DNA of 64,000 nucleotides from Malaya genurostris (lineage: Eukaryota; Arthropoda; Insecta; Diptera; Culicidae): contig NC_080571.1 in NCBI RefSeq assembly GCF_030247185.1, positions 108,893,128-108,957,127 on the forward strand, read 5' to 3'. Both the position numbers and the translations under genes were made by a program. This document shows, piece after piece, positions 57,801 to 59,814 of this stretch; the first letter of the stretch is position 1, and each line of letters starts with the position of its first letter. A model generated the notes under the pieces. The model was given only the letters and a program-made list of their open reading frames with translations, made no database searches and had not been told where the DNA came from.

Positions 57801-59174
57801 AGTGAAGAAAAGTACAGAATAAAACTTAAGAGAAACTAAATAGCATTTGTACAGATAGGCTAAATGACAGCAAACAGTTCACTGACCTTCATACTCCGGT
57901 GTTGAGCGGATATCTTCGTCGGAGCTACTGAAGGATCGTTGCTGCGGAAGATAAGGACCACTGCCCATCGGGCGCTTATGTTTCTTCGTTGGTTCGGCAG
58001 AAAGCACCATCCCACTGCTGCTTCCACTACCGTAGCTTGGTGCTGCCGACTGCATCGATTCTGCGTAGTGCTGCTGCTGTCGAGGATGAACCAAGTGAGG
58101 ATGTGCGCGCATTAAGTCTTCGATTTCTCCCTAAGAAAAGAAATGTGAAAAAACAACGACAGAGAATTAGAACTCTGTAAGATATCGACCGTCGATTGTA
58201 ATACCTGGTAGTAGCTAGGATCATCTTGACCATATCCGCTCATCCCTGCGTTGCCGCTTGGTCGAGTGATCTGCACTTGGGGTGTCATGTGCGACTGATG
58301 ATGTCCATAGGGCATCGATTGTACTGGCGGCTGTGGAAGCCCAGCATGTGTCGAATACTGCCCGTATGAACTCTGATGCTGAATAGCTTGGGGGTGCATC
58401 CGTGGCATCGGTAGGCGCGCCTGCGGTTGTCCGGTAGATATGTCCACTCCACTGTCCGACTGGGACATCCGGCGTGGCGATGGATCTTGTTGCGAGTATT
58501 GACGCCGCAGTTGACTGCCCGAACGCTGCATGGGATCGTTCTCTTTCTCGGCAGCACTTCGTGCCCGTTCCAATTTTGGTCGTTTGTCGGAAGGATCGAG
58601 TGGATCGAGCGATGGATGGGGAAGATTCTAGAAAATGACCAGACAACGATTCACGATCCTGATCTGACAGAAAAGTCATAAACCGACGAGGTAGTCTACA
58701 GCAGGCAATATTTTGTAGCTTTTTGCAATATTAGTTATACACCTAAGGGTTTTGTTTTTAATTCAACTACACTAATTTGAGATCTACAACTCACAAAAGT
58801 CCACAATCCTAACCATGTAGTGGATATACAACAACATATTTCAGTAACTGCACTACACTGATGATGATCATGAGTAGTAGCCGAAATACGTACATGTGTG
58901 CATACATTCTGGCAAACGTGTAGGACGTGCATAGTGGCAGTGATCAAATTAGTGTAAAGGAATTTAAAAAAAATAAAAAAAAACATTTTAAACAACAATA
59001 TATTGCCTATAGCCTGCTACCTCGTCGGATTGGGGCTCATATCGTAAGAATTACCCTTGAATCGCCATCGATCCGACGAGCGATCCCATCGGGACTGGTA
59101 CTTTTGTTTATCCATTGGCCTGTTTTGGATAACAGTTCTTGCTTCTTTCGGCATACGATGCACACCCATATCAC
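668..59174 (-). CDS. Rim: Rim, presynaptic active-zone scaffold, partial multi-exon gene
   Basis: RIM proteins scaffold the presynaptic active zone. The N-terminal zinc-finger region binds Rab3 and Munc13, the PDZ domain binds ELKS/CAST-type proteins and calcium channels, and the C2 domains act in vesicle priming. Seen here: nine minus-strand exons, each bounded by AG acceptor and GT donor, whose phases (0-0, 0-0, 0-1, 1-0, 0-1, 1-1, 1-0, 0-0, 0-0) join into 767 uninterrupted codons. Order: zinc-finger second half, three linker exons, PDZ over two exons, linker plus C2A over three exons. This is the RIM domain order. The start exon and first zinc-finger half lie beyond base 64000, and the rest of the C-terminus lies before base 1. 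One intron is about 40.5 kb and one about 14.6 kb, both filled with transposons. Extra alternative exons inside them cannot be excluded, although phases match for direct splicing. Confidence 0.9.
876..1013 (-). CDS. Rim: Rim exon: C2A domain middle
   Basis: A 138-nt exon (46 codons, phase 0 to 0) from acceptor TTTCAACAG before ATTTGTTTA to donor TTAGAG/GTGGGT. It encodes I-C-L-L-P-D-R-S-E-K-S-K-R-R-T-K-T, then N-D-P-R-W-G-Q-T-F-V-Y and R-R-A-D-L-Q-N-R-L-L-E. These are the polybasic strand and the W-x-Q-T-F motif of the RIM C2A. It is separated from the previous exon by only 59 bp of intron. Confidence 0.92.
1073..1344 (-). CDS. Rim: Rim exon: linker and start of C2A domain
   Basis: A 272-nt exon (phase 1 to 0) from acceptor ATTTCACAG before AAAGCTACG to donor GCCAAA/GTAAGT. 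The linker (E-S-Y-E-R-R-D-K-P-S-V-L-V-T-S-P-G-S-P-D) leads into C2A strands: G-R-I-Q-L-K-L-G-F, S-L-Q-L-I-V-T-V-V-C-A-A-G-L, and R-N-P-Y-A-K. In calcium-binding C2 domains the last motif has Asp before Pro-Tyr. Here it is Asn, in keeping with RIM C2 domains, which are known not to bind calcium. Confidence 0.92.
1595..1795 (-). CDS. Rim: Rim exon: C-terminal part of PDZ domain
   Basis: A 201-nt exon (phase 1 to 1) from acceptor CGTTTTCAG before GTGACGAAG to donor GAAG/GTATTA. The split codon completes P-G-D-E-V-V-Q-W-N-G, followed by L-R-G-K-S-A-L-D-V-Y-E-I-V-S-D-S (PDZ helix B) and E-P-S-V-E-L-L-V-T-R-A-I (last strand). The remainder, I-Q-I-N-R-E-N-T to T-H-H-R-E, begins the PDZ-C2A linker. 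This is a close match to the RIM PDZ second half in length and motif order. Confidence 0.92.
2000..2198 (-). CDS. Rim: Rim exon: N-terminal part of PDZ domain
   Basis: A 199-nt exon (phase 0 to 1) from acceptor TTTCACACAG before AACCCCGTA to donor CCAG/GTAATT. It encodes N-P-V-S-W-Q-V-S-T-D-G-S-R-M-I-G-H-M-V-L, then the carboxylate-binding loop L-G-L-K-V-R-G-G, and V-Q-R-G-S-L-A-D-K-E-G-H-I-R-P-G. The P-V-x-W-Q lead-in and G-S-L-A-D near G-H-x-R match the RIM PDZ. This domain binds C-termini of ELKS/CAST-type proteins and presynaptic calcium channels in the family. Confidence 0.92.
2199..4099. other. Intron sequence, nothing recognised
   Basis: First part of the 14.6-kb Rim intron. It is AT-rich, with only short spurious open frames and no repeat ends or RNA genes that I can support. 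Confidence 0.6.
4100..4343. repeat. Putative MITE with TACGGAAA words
   Basis: Ends are inverted copies (AGTGATGTCAGAT at 4100-4112 against AGCGATGCCAGAT read inward from 4343; 11 of 13 match). The interior repeats variants of TCTACGGAAAT. No clear target-site duplication is seen. Confidence 0.45.
4874..6155 (+). mobile_element. DD37E Tc1/mariner transposon (ITmD37E type)
   Basis: A 1282-bp element flanked by TA at 4872-4873 and 6156-6157. Inverted ends AAGCTTGCTTC..TAGAATTGGAACAAA are present on both sides (left 4874-4902, right 6127-6155), with only a few mismatches. Length, TA target and transposase fit the DD37E group described from mosquitoes. Confidence 0.88.
5035..6018 (+). pseudogene. 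DD37E transposase with two in-frame stops
   Basis: A single reading frame of 328 codons from ATG to TGA, with no frameshift but TAG stops at 5347-5349 and 5788-5790. The N-terminus is a helix-turn-helix (L-A-K-Q-L-K-L-P-K-N-T-V-W-R-V-I-K-R). The second catalytic Asp is in F-W-P-D-L-A-S-C-H-Y and the Glu in R-P-I-E-K-Y-W, with 37 positions between them (counting the second stop), giving DD37E. The first catalytic Asp, normally in an Asp-Asp-Glu-Thr-Tyr-Val-type motif, is not seen at the aligned place (F-A-G-N-Y-V). The copy is therefore probably inactive even apart from the stops. Confidence 0.85.
6262..6517. mobile_element. MITE with CAGTCCCACGACAAA ends
   Basis: A 256-bp element. Left end TCGACAGTCCCACGACAAAA and the inverted right end TCGATAGTCCCACGACAAAG differ at two bases. 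No coding capacity. The duplicated ATCGA at both edges may be the target site. Confidence 0.75.
6820..7929. repeat. 1.1-kb foldback element with arms of about 340 bp
   Basis: The segment 6820-7162 reappears inverted at 7593-7929 with many small differences. Matching landmarks are TCAGAATGATTCATTGA at the outer edge, TAGATGCGATTAGT in the middle and GGCTGCCAAAC at the inner edge. The core 7285-7500 is itself palindromic around GCGAGCCACGTGG (7357-7369 and 7441-7453). No transposase is present. It is a large non-autonomous foldback, possibly two nested ones. Confidence 0.75.
8230..8346 (+). pseudogene. Mariner transposase fragment
   Basis: 38 codons in frame: M-S-K-R-L-E-A-M-G-L-I-Q-K-P-A-N-W-I-L-Y, then D-L-N-P-K, ending in a stop. 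The R-L-x-x-M-G-x-I-Q-K-x-x-N-W-x-x-Y-x-L motif is typical of the second helix-turn-helix and linker of mariner transposases (cecropia/maT-like). No catalytic domain follows. Confidence 0.65.
9022..9171. mobile_element. 150-bp MITE with CGCCCTTATTCTG ends
   Basis: Inverted ends ATCGCCCTTATTCTGAATAA and ATTCGCCCTTATTCTGCATAA extend about 30 bp with few mismatches. It has no coding potential. Confidence 0.75.
9172..10949. other. Intron sequence, only weak repeat traces
   Basis: AT-rich with no supported gene. At about 10265-10345 the minus strand reads GCTTAGTAGTGGTAGAGCAT, which resembles a tRNA box A, so a decayed tRNA-like SINE is possible. A short direct repeat, GAGCTAAGCAATACATCACG-like, occurs twice at about 10325-10365. 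Confidence 0.4.
10950..11160 (+). repeat. Interspersed repeat C, copy 1
   Basis: Shares ACACGCCGGTGTACACTCTG, TTTATCGTTG, TTCTCATAGCAA and CTACTCT landmarks, in order, with the broken copy at 46053-47415. No ends are resolved. Confidence 0.5.
11161..12963. other. Intron sequence, mostly unrecognised
   Basis: No gene. Around 12525-12760 there are GGGGCTAGTTGGC and GGGTAGGTTGGCCGAG words. An inverted counterpart at 13930-14000 (CTCGGCCAACCTGCCCC) hints at an old repeat surrounding the 12964-13479 MITE. Confidence 0.45.
12964..13479. mobile_element. TA-target MITE, copy 1, carrying a SINE
   Basis: Ends CCCCGGTAACCAGTAAGCA and inverted CCCAGGTAACCAGTGAGCA, with TA at 12962-12963 and 13480-13481. 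The family member at 48809-49083 has the same ends and the same inner sequence, but lacks the SINE found here. Confidence 0.8.
13116..13322 (-). mobile_element. tRNA-derived SINE inside the MITE
   Basis: Reading the minus strand: GGTTGGCGGATCAATGCATA (box A region), then TGTTCGAGCCCCGACC (box B), then a unique body with CGGCTGCGAAGTCTGTTGAA. Flanks GATGCAC and GATGTACAC look like a diverged target duplication. The comparison copy of the MITE at 48809-49083 is uninterrupted here, which defines the insertion. Confidence 0.7.
14344..16280. mobile_element. hAT-like non-autonomous element, nested
   Basis: Ends CAGGCACGTACTCAG and inverted CAGGCCCGTACCCAG, flanked by 8-bp TATATTCA / GATATTCA (7 of 8 identical), as expected for hAT. 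No transposase is seen. The interior includes a MITE at 14849-15137, short tandem duplications at 15049-15092 (TATATAGTAGACCCAGACA twice) and 15169-15213 (GTTCTTTGGGTTT-like), and a CCGGAACCGGAAG segment related to repeat family R. Confidence 0.7.
14849..15137. mobile_element. MITE with TAGCAG..TGCCAG ends
   Basis: Left TAGCAGCGGTGCCAG and inverted right TAGCAGAGTTGCCAG differ at two bases. Non-coding, nested in the hAT-like element. Confidence 0.6.
16801..17366 (-). CDS. Rim: Rim exon: His/Gln-rich linker before PDZ
   Basis: A 566-nt exon (phase 1 to 0) from acceptor TTCTTGCAG before CCGGGCACC to donor CCAAAG/GTACCT. It encodes 188 complete codons starting G-H-Q-R-Q-Y-F-D-N-H after the split codon. 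It has a disordered His/Gln/Ser/Asn-rich middle, R-R-K-K-T-V-R-F-D-G-Q, W-G-R-W-E, and a run Q-G-S-Q-D-S-A-T-K-D-S-G-I-D-T. This Ser/Thr/Asp-rich end directly preceding the PDZ is characteristic of insect Rim as I know it. In-frame read-through past 16801 continues about 49 codons before a stop, so an alternative 3' end is possible but not favoured. Confidence 0.85.
17367..18724. other. Start of the 40.5-kb Rim intron, nothing recognised
   Basis: AT-rich with no gene or clear repeat end. Confidence 0.55.
18725..19850 (-). repeat. Repeat family R, diverged copy
   Basis: Contains several of the family's repeated modules (TTCCGGAACCGGTAGCCGGA, TTCCGGAACCGAAAGTCGTA and relatives, with GTGAAAATTGGATGAGCGGT). 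It is interrupted by a 360-bp element at 19397-19756. Confidence 0.6.
19397..19756. mobile_element. 360-bp MITE with CCCAAGTAGCAA ends
   Basis: Ends CCCAAGTAGCAA and inverted CCCAAGTAACAA, with AT on both flanks. It is inserted in a family R module: joining the flanks restores the module order seen in other R copies. Confidence 0.65.
19857..24309. other. Intron stretch, few recognisable items
   Basis: No gene supported. Seen: (AAG)n at about 20508-20522 after a higher-GC segment that may be the remnant of a retroposon; a short tandem of GATACTGTTCTATTACGGTA and GGTATTACGGTACT words at about 21550-21640; and CGGGT-rich low-complexity sequence around 22110-22440. The 21400-21990 stretch, of higher GC, might be an LTR remnant but I see no diagnostic ends. 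Confidence 0.45.
24310..24686 (+). pseudogene. Degraded LINE ORF1 fragment
   Basis: Two frames joined by a frameshift near 24480: M-T-Q-Y-G-K-I-L-F-V-E, C-F-P-G-I-W-N-D-M-Q-V-L-R-I, then P-C-K-S-L-V-T-C-E-N-Q-V-F-T-C. These align in order with the ORF1 at 46221-47168 (M-S-Q-Y-E-E-I-L-S-I-E, F-F-P-G-I-L-N-G-V-R-V-L-R-I, P-C-K-S-L-V-T-Y-D-D-Q-M-A-T-C). The zinc-knuckle cysteines after the first are mostly lost. Confidence 0.7.
25469..25721. mobile_element. 253-bp TA-target MITE
   Basis: Ends CACACTTAGAAATATTTAC and inverted CACTCTTGAAAAAAAAATG, with TA at 25467-25468 and 25722-25723. Non-coding. Confidence 0.65.
26090..26710. repeat. Degenerate repeated motif block
   Basis: Variants of AAGATATTTGGCATAAA recur near 26293, 26393, 26553 and 26684, with an inverted copy near 26117. 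Each is near an ATCTCGA word. The spacing is irregular (about 100-160 bp). Origin unknown. Confidence 0.5.
26758..27011 (+). pseudogene. Penelope-like element GIY-YIG ORF, 5' part before insertion
   Basis: An open frame of 83 codons plus two bases, preceded directly by a stop at 26755-26757. It ends K-K-S-G-V-Y-K-I-S-C-S-H-C-D-K-L-Y. The G-V-Y-K-I followed by a C-x-x-C-x-K-x-Y pattern is the first half of the GIY-YIG endonuclease of Penelope-like retroelements. The reverse transcriptase is missing (5' truncation). Confidence 0.8.
27012..27936 (+). mobile_element. DD41D (rosa-type) transposon derivative with 174-bp inverted arms
   Basis: A 925-bp element with ends CAGGGTGATTTTTTAAGAGC, flanked by TA (27010-27011, 27937-27938). 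Arms 27012-27185 and 27763-27936 read as identical inverted copies. The right arm includes the last 22 transposase codons and the 3' UTR, so the left arm is an antisense copy of the 3' end replacing the true 5' end. Confidence 0.88.
27170..27829 (+). pseudogene. DD41D transposase, N-terminus lost
   Basis: An open frame whose authentic part begins near 27186 and runs to the stop at 27829. It carries F-S-D-E-A-H-F (first Asp), W-F-Q-Q-D-G-A-T (second Asp) and C-D-L-T-P-L-D-Y-F-L-W-G (third Asp), with 41 residues between the last two. That spacing fits the rosa/DD41D group of Tc1/mariner. The catalytic core is open and carries all three Asp. The helix-turn-helix region and original start are absent because the 5' end was replaced by an inverted copy of the 3' end. 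Confidence 0.85.
27939..28263 (+). pseudogene. Penelope-like element GIY-YIG ORF, 3' part after insertion
   Basis: Resumes exactly one TA duplication after the inserted transposon, completing the Tyr codon of Y-I-G-Q-T-K-R-S-L-D-I-R-F-K-E-H, the second GIY-YIG motif with its Arg. About 107 codons stay open to a TAA at 28261. The 3' flank carries ACTGAAGATTGAC and TCGAAATACG words common at the ends of such elements. Apart from the insertion and 5' truncation this part of the ORF is intact. Confidence 0.82.
28264..30138. other. Intron stretch after the Penelope-like element
   Basis: No gene. The first 150 bp are probably the 3' end of the Penelope-like element. The rest is unassigned AT-rich sequence. 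Confidence 0.5.
30139..31440. repeat. Repeat family R, head-to-head pair
   Basis: The left part (30139 to about 30640) is antisense and the right part (about 30640-31440) is sense. Both outer ends are GATGCCTTTCTCAT-type, beside a form of CCACCTAGTGG. The right copy contains CTATGCAATCACTTTGAAAA, a TGTGTATG microsatellite (about 30740-30790) and about three 160-170-bp modules with TCCGACTTCCGGTTCCGGA and TTCACAAACTTAG. Confidence 0.75.
31500..32490 (-). repeat. Repeat family R copy split by an array element
   Basis: After the insert, sequence from 32326 has TTATTTGACACATACTCACA and TATATGAGAAAGGCAATA. This is the antisense family R end. Confidence 0.55.
31518..32325. mobile_element. Element bounded by opposed CGCCGAAA tandem arrays
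   Basis: Left array 31518-31675: about nine tandem units of 14-17 bp such as CATTTCGCCGAAAGC. Right array about 32200-32318: the same units in opposite orientation (TTTCGGCGAAACGAC). Between them is about 500 bp that turns sharply GC-rich at about 32025-32150 (GGCGGC/GCCGCC words). No transposase. The open frames in both arrays are by-products of the repeat. Confidence 0.75.
32580..33640 (-). repeat. Repeat family R, antisense copy
   Basis: Starts with a segment (CTATACAAAATTGAACAAAG) shared with 63518-63540. Then come three or four modules with CCGGAACCGGAAGTCGGAT and GTGAAAATCGGTTAAG, a CACATACACACA tract, and the end TATATGAGAAAGGCAAAA. Confidence 0.75.
34322..36204. mobile_element. hAT-type non-autonomous element A
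   Basis: Ends CAGAGCTAATAAAAGTC and inverted CAGAGCTTAAAATTGACA, flanked by a perfect 8-bp duplication CTATTGGC (34314-34321 and 36205-36212). It contains a family R copy at about 34466-35158. Its outer parts are homologous to element B (37513-39602). No transposase. Confidence 0.88.
34466..35158 (+). repeat. Repeat family R copy inside hAT element A
   Basis: From GCCTTTCTCATATAGAAAGG through a (TGTGTA)n tract (about 34585-34645), two modules, and the end GAGAAAGGCATCATT with CCACTAGGTGGATTAAA. Element B lacks this segment, which defines the insertion. Confidence 0.8.
37212..37512 (+). pseudogene. Tc1 transposase, DNA-binding part
   Basis: Begins M-P-R-N-A-K-I-P-E-N-I-K-Q-F, has two stops, then G-K-G-Y-S-E-M-A-E-I-L and N-T-V-A-K-I-V-Q-R-F-K-K, a Tc1 helix-turn-helix. 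A shifted frame follows (G-R-D-R-G-I-L-K-K-V-N-Q). It is interrupted at the 8-bp GTCACCAC. Confidence 0.78.
37524..38843 (+). mobile_element. Mariner (irritans-type) inside hAT element B
   Basis: 1320 bp, TA at 37522-37523 and 38844-38845. Ends ACACATGGATCAATAAGTCC on both sides with one mismatch in the following bases. It inserted about 10 bp inside the left end of element B. Confidence 0.88.
37703..38778 (+). pseudogene. Irritans-type mariner transposase, broken
   Basis: Full-length mariner transposase with frameshifts. The N-terminus M-E-K-P-S has a one-base loss, then L-I-K-H-C-F-L-M-G-K. The long open part has W-V-P-R-L-L, V-T-M-D-E-T-W-I-Y-H-Y-T-P (first Asp) and F-W-D-T-H-G-V-I-F-I-D-Y-L. 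In shifted frames follow F-H-Q-D-N-A-P-C-H-K (second Asp) and Y-S-P-D-L-A-P-S-D-Y-W-L-F (third Asp). Without the insert the last two are 34 residues apart (DD34D). About 45 extra bases, flanked by CCACCCCCCAT on both sides (near 38505-38560), disrupt the end. Confidence 0.88.
39603..40333 (+). pseudogene. Tc1 transposase, catalytic part
   Basis: Resumes with S-P-Q-T-V-R-N-R-L-H-E-H-H-L-K-G, exactly where the first part stopped. Later come D-G-D-P-K-H-I-S-K, S-P-D-H-N-P-L-E-H-L-W (a DD34E-type Glu) and the C-terminal L-L-E-S-M-A-Q-R-C-G-S-I. Several stops and frameshifts make it inactive. Confidence 0.8.
40540..40750 (-). repeat. Repeat family R fragment
   Basis: One module (CTGAAACCAGAACTCGGATC, GTCAAAATCGGTTTAGC) and a partial end (TATGAGAAAG). 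Confidence 0.6.
40751..43679. other. Intron stretch, nothing recognised
   Basis: About 2.9 kb of AT-rich sequence with poly-A/T runs and no supported gene or repeat end. Confidence 0.5.
43680..45591. other. Unassigned higher-GC block with chained plus-strand ORFs and a TC run
   Basis: Less AT-rich than its surroundings by eye. Overlapping plus-strand open frames (43702-43932, 43916-44416, 44470-44868, 44865-45152, 45086-45319, 45288-45593) show no domain I recognise. A (TC)7 run at 44641-44654 gives GAGA repeats on the Rim strand. It could be the remnant of an unrecognised element, a non-coding RNA, or an internal Rim promoter. I cannot decide. Confidence 0.4.
45592..46052 (+). pseudogene. 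RTE-type LINE reverse transcriptase fragment
   Basis: The frame contains S-G-N-L-L-T-N-E-R-E-V-I-D-R, a stop where Trp is expected, K-Q-Y-Y-D-E-H-L-N-G-E, then L-R-N-N-K-A-A-G-N-D-Q-L-P-G-E-L-L-K and M-I-S-K-I-W-E-E-E-I-L. The W-x-x-Y-F-x-x-L-L-N and N-N-K-A-x-G-x-D pattern is the entry to the RTE/JAM-type reverse transcriptase domain. Two stops. The rest of the domain is missing; the next sequence is repeat C. Confidence 0.8.
46114..47273 (+). mobile_element. ORF1-only half-LINE (HAL1-like) with target duplication
   Basis: 1160 bp flanked by a 13-bp direct duplication AAATCAATTTATC (46101-46113 and 47274-47286). It starts AGTTCGGGTTTACATC, holds only an ORF1-type coding region, and ends in an A-rich tail. 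No endonuclease or reverse transcriptase follows. Confidence 0.82.
46221..47168 (+). pseudogene. LINE ORF1-like protein, two stops
   Basis: A single frame of 316 codons from M-S-E-P-N-E-Q-K-L-P-P to a TGA at 47168, with in-frame stops at codons 24 (TGA) and about 75 (TAA). Otherwise no frameshift. It contains I-P-V-Y, E-V-R-V-H-D-L, F-F-P-G-I-L-N-G-V-R-V-L-R-I, K-K-P-I-P-S-Y-V and one zinc knuckle C-x-x-C-x-x-x-x-H-x-x-x-x-C (C-Q-Y-C-Q-K-A-V-H-Y-G-K-P-C). A long Thr/Ser/Pro/Asn-rich tail follows. This is the layout of ORF1 nucleic-acid chaperones in insect LINEs (I/LOA/Jockey-type). A degraded relative lies at 24310-24686. Confidence 0.8.
47468..47958. repeat. Perfect palindrome of an RTE LINE 3' end
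   Basis: Arms 47468-47703 and 47723-47958 (236 bp each) read as exact inverted copies around a 19-bp spacer. GAATCACGAATTGCAAC occurs both in/next to the spacer (from 47711) and just outside the left arm (from 47438). That pattern suggests template switching. Confidence 0.9.
47723..48023 (+). pseudogene. RTE-type LINE C-terminus and 3' end
   Basis: Encodes R-L-R-W-A-E-H-V-I-R-M, then G-T-R-R-R-G-A-Q-R-V-R-W-I-D and D-L-R-S-I-R-V-L, the usual C-terminus of RTE/JAM-type LINEs. A 3' UTR follows with CACCCCAGGACTATAGC and a terminal GGTAAGGTAGGTAAGTAA short tandem, as in RTE elements. It may be the distal part of the LINE whose reverse transcriptase start is at 45592-46052. Confidence 0.8.
48505..49256. 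mobile_element. PIF/Harbinger-like MITE inside the SINE
   Basis: Ends AGCTGTGGATCATCTCTCG and inverted GGCCGTGGACCATTTCGC, flanked by TAA (48502-48504, 49257-49259). A 3-bp TWA target fits PIF/Harbinger; the family call is tentative. It contains a second MITE at 48809-49083. Confidence 0.6.
48809..49083. mobile_element. TA-target MITE, copy 2
   Basis: Ends CCCCAGGTAACCAGTAAGC and inverted CCCCGGTAACCAATAAGC. It is the same family as 12964-13479. TA is present on the left only. Confidence 0.75.
49637..49836. mobile_element. 200-bp hAT MITE
   Basis: Ends CAGTGGCGTA and inverted CAGTGGCGTA, flanked by a perfect 8-bp duplication TATGGATG (49629-49636, 49837-49844). The interior is GC-rich next to the ends (GGCGCCCGGGGC), with an A-rich middle. 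Confidence 0.92.
50004..50590 (+). pseudogene. Tc1-type transposase, internally deleted
   Basis: The N-terminal helix-turn-helix is recognisable (M-T-Q-A-A-A-A-K-Y-M-Q-K-S-K-Q-F-V-S-K-W), with a frameshift before F-P-N-R-G-S-V-G-V-L. The middle, including the first catalytic Asp, is missing. W-I-L-Q-K-D-N-D-P-K-H-R-S-K carries the second Asp. The third motif is lost; a C-terminal S-M-V-x-R-C-Q-A-I-I-type segment remains in a shifted frame. Confidence 0.75.
50600..52559. other. Intron stretch, nothing recognised
   Basis: AT-rich, no supported gene. Two similar segments, TCGTGAATACGACTTAC (near 51848) and TCGTGAATACGTCTCAC (near 52358), share following words including GATAAGTTTTTGATCGTGAA, so a diverged direct repeat about 510 bp apart is present. 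Confidence 0.5.
52560..53470. repeat. Degenerate AGTTCCAGAATTC tandem array
   Basis: Roughly 900 bp made of many variants of TTCCAGAATTCAG and GATCCAGAATTC of about 12-24 bp each, strongly diverged. No ORF of interest. Confidence 0.75.
53471..55440. other. Intron stretch, nothing recognised
   Basis: No supported gene, repeat end or RNA gene. Confidence 0.5.
55441..56390. repeat. 11-bp minisatellite (CTTCTGTCTGT)n
   Basis: The core, about 55615-56200, is almost perfect 11-bp units (roughly 53). Flanks on both sides are degenerate variants (TTTTGTCTGTC, TTTGTTTTTATT). Since 11 is not a multiple of 3, each strand has an 11-residue periodic translation, and the plus strand is open in all three frames. 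These ORFs are by-products, not genes. Confidence 0.95.
56622..57004 (+). mobile_element. Internally deleted Tc1/mariner (DD37-type) MITE
   Basis: A 383-bp element with TA at 56620-56621 and 57005-57006. Ends AGGAGTGTATCGAAAATAA on both sides. The interior keeps a 3' coding piece, Y-W-A-I-V-K-R-A-F-K-K-T-G-K, resembling the C-terminus of DD37-type transposases. The rest is deleted. Confidence 0.82.
57007..57886. other. End of the 40.5-kb intron, nothing recognised
   Basis: AT-rich intron sequence up to the donor of the 57887-58130 exon (donor GTCAGT at 57886-57881). Confidence 0.55.
57887..58130 (-). CDS. Rim: Rim exon: linker with Ser/acidic motif
   Basis: A 244-nt exon (phase 0 to 1) from acceptor TTCTTAG before GGAGAAATC to donor GAAG/GTCAGT. 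It encodes G-E-I-E-D-L-M-R-A-H-P-H-L-V-H-P, then a Gln/Ser/Gly-rich stretch, K-K-H-K-R-P, and R-S-F-S-S-S-D-E-D-I-R-S-T-P-E-Y-E. The Ser cluster with acidic residues and S-T-P-E resembles the conserved linker motif of RIM proteins. The 74-bp intron to the previous exon is typical in size for a fly. The next exon is about 40.5 kb away. Confidence 0.82.
58205..58627 (-). CDS. Rim: Rim exon: Gln/Pro/Ser-rich linker after zinc finger
   Basis: A 423-nt exon (141 codons, phase 0 to 0), from acceptor TTTTCTAG before AATCTTCCC to donor CAG/GTATTA. It begins N-L-P-H-P-S-L-D-P-L-D-P-S-D-K-R-P-K-L-E-R. It continues with a charged stretch, an R-R-x-S-like segment (S-P-R-R-M-S-Q-S-D-S-G-V-D) and a long Gln/Pro/His/Met-rich disordered tail ending D-P-S-Y-Y-Q. 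No folded domain is visible. The open frame, splice sites and matching phase tie it to the zinc-finger exon. Basic-Ser motifs like this are common kinase targets, but no site is assigned. Confidence 0.82.
58683..59028. mobile_element. MITE-like repeat in a short Rim intron
   Basis: Ends CCGACGAGGTAG (58683-58694) and the same inverted at 59017-59028; GGCAATAT follows on both sides. The inner region has ACTGATGATGATCATGAG and GCCGAAATACGTACATG words. It fills 346 of the 427 bp of this intron, and its right end lies 26 bp from the exon. Confidence 0.7.
59055..59174 (-). CDS. Rim: Rim exon: second half of RIM zinc finger
   Basis: A 120-nt exon, phase 0 at both ends. The acceptor is CTGAACAG before GTGATATGG; the donor is AGG followed by GTAATT. 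It encodes 40 residues starting V-I-W-V-C-I-V-C-R-K-K-Q-E-L-L. The C-x-x-C pair preceded by W-V, followed by a Lys/Gln-rich helix and T-G-Q-W, matches the second zinc-binding half of the RIM FYVE-like Rab3/Munc13-binding finger. The preceding exon with the other cysteines must lie upstream, beyond the window end. A repeat sits 26 bp from its donor. Confidence 0.85.
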
Positions 59175-59814
59175 CTGTTCAGGAAGAAAAAAAAATATTT
59201 TGAAGCACAAAAACTTTTGAAAAGATTACATTTAGTCATTTAATTATTTTTCTTCAGTGATCCGACATACAATTTGTATATCGATTAGCAATAACCAAGC
59301 GCTGTTTCTATCTCATGCCTTCCCGTGAGTCTAGAATTACATTTGATCAACAGAACGGCGTCGACTGGATGCTAGTTTCTTCTGCGTTAACAAAAGTCGT
59401 TATGTCGTTTTCGGTCGAGAAAGCTAAAACTGACCCAGGGTAGCTTCATCAAATAAATAGTTTTCGCGAAATTGAGTAGGGTTCGCAAATAGGCTGTTCA
59501 CAATGCTGTTTTCTATAAGCTGATCTATTTTAGATTTACGACTTAAACTTAGAAATCGCAACCCTGAGATCTAGTTCTACTTTTCGAGTACAAAATTGAA
59601 ACAGATTTGAAGTTGTTTAACGATTGAAAATTGCATGTTACACTGCCCTTTTCGCTGTTAATGGATGAAGAACACAACTCATGATCAGCCGAACGTTTAC
59701 TGTTAGATTCAATTATGCAGGCAAAAATCGCAAGTTTGAATAAATTAATGGAATTCGTACGTTTTTTTTTTTAACTTGATAGTATGCCATTTTAATTTAA
59801 AAAAAACCCTGATT
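59175..59814. other. Intron upstream of the zinc-finger exon, nothing recognised
   Basis: Polypyrimidine tract TTTTTTTTCTTCCTG directly before the acceptor on the minus strand. Otherwise unassigned. Confidence 0.55.

Noticed and set aside
17367..57886. Additional Rim exons inside the large intron
   Set aside because: Splice phases of the flanking exons already match. No open segment with RIM-like sequence was seen, though short alternative exons cannot be excluded.
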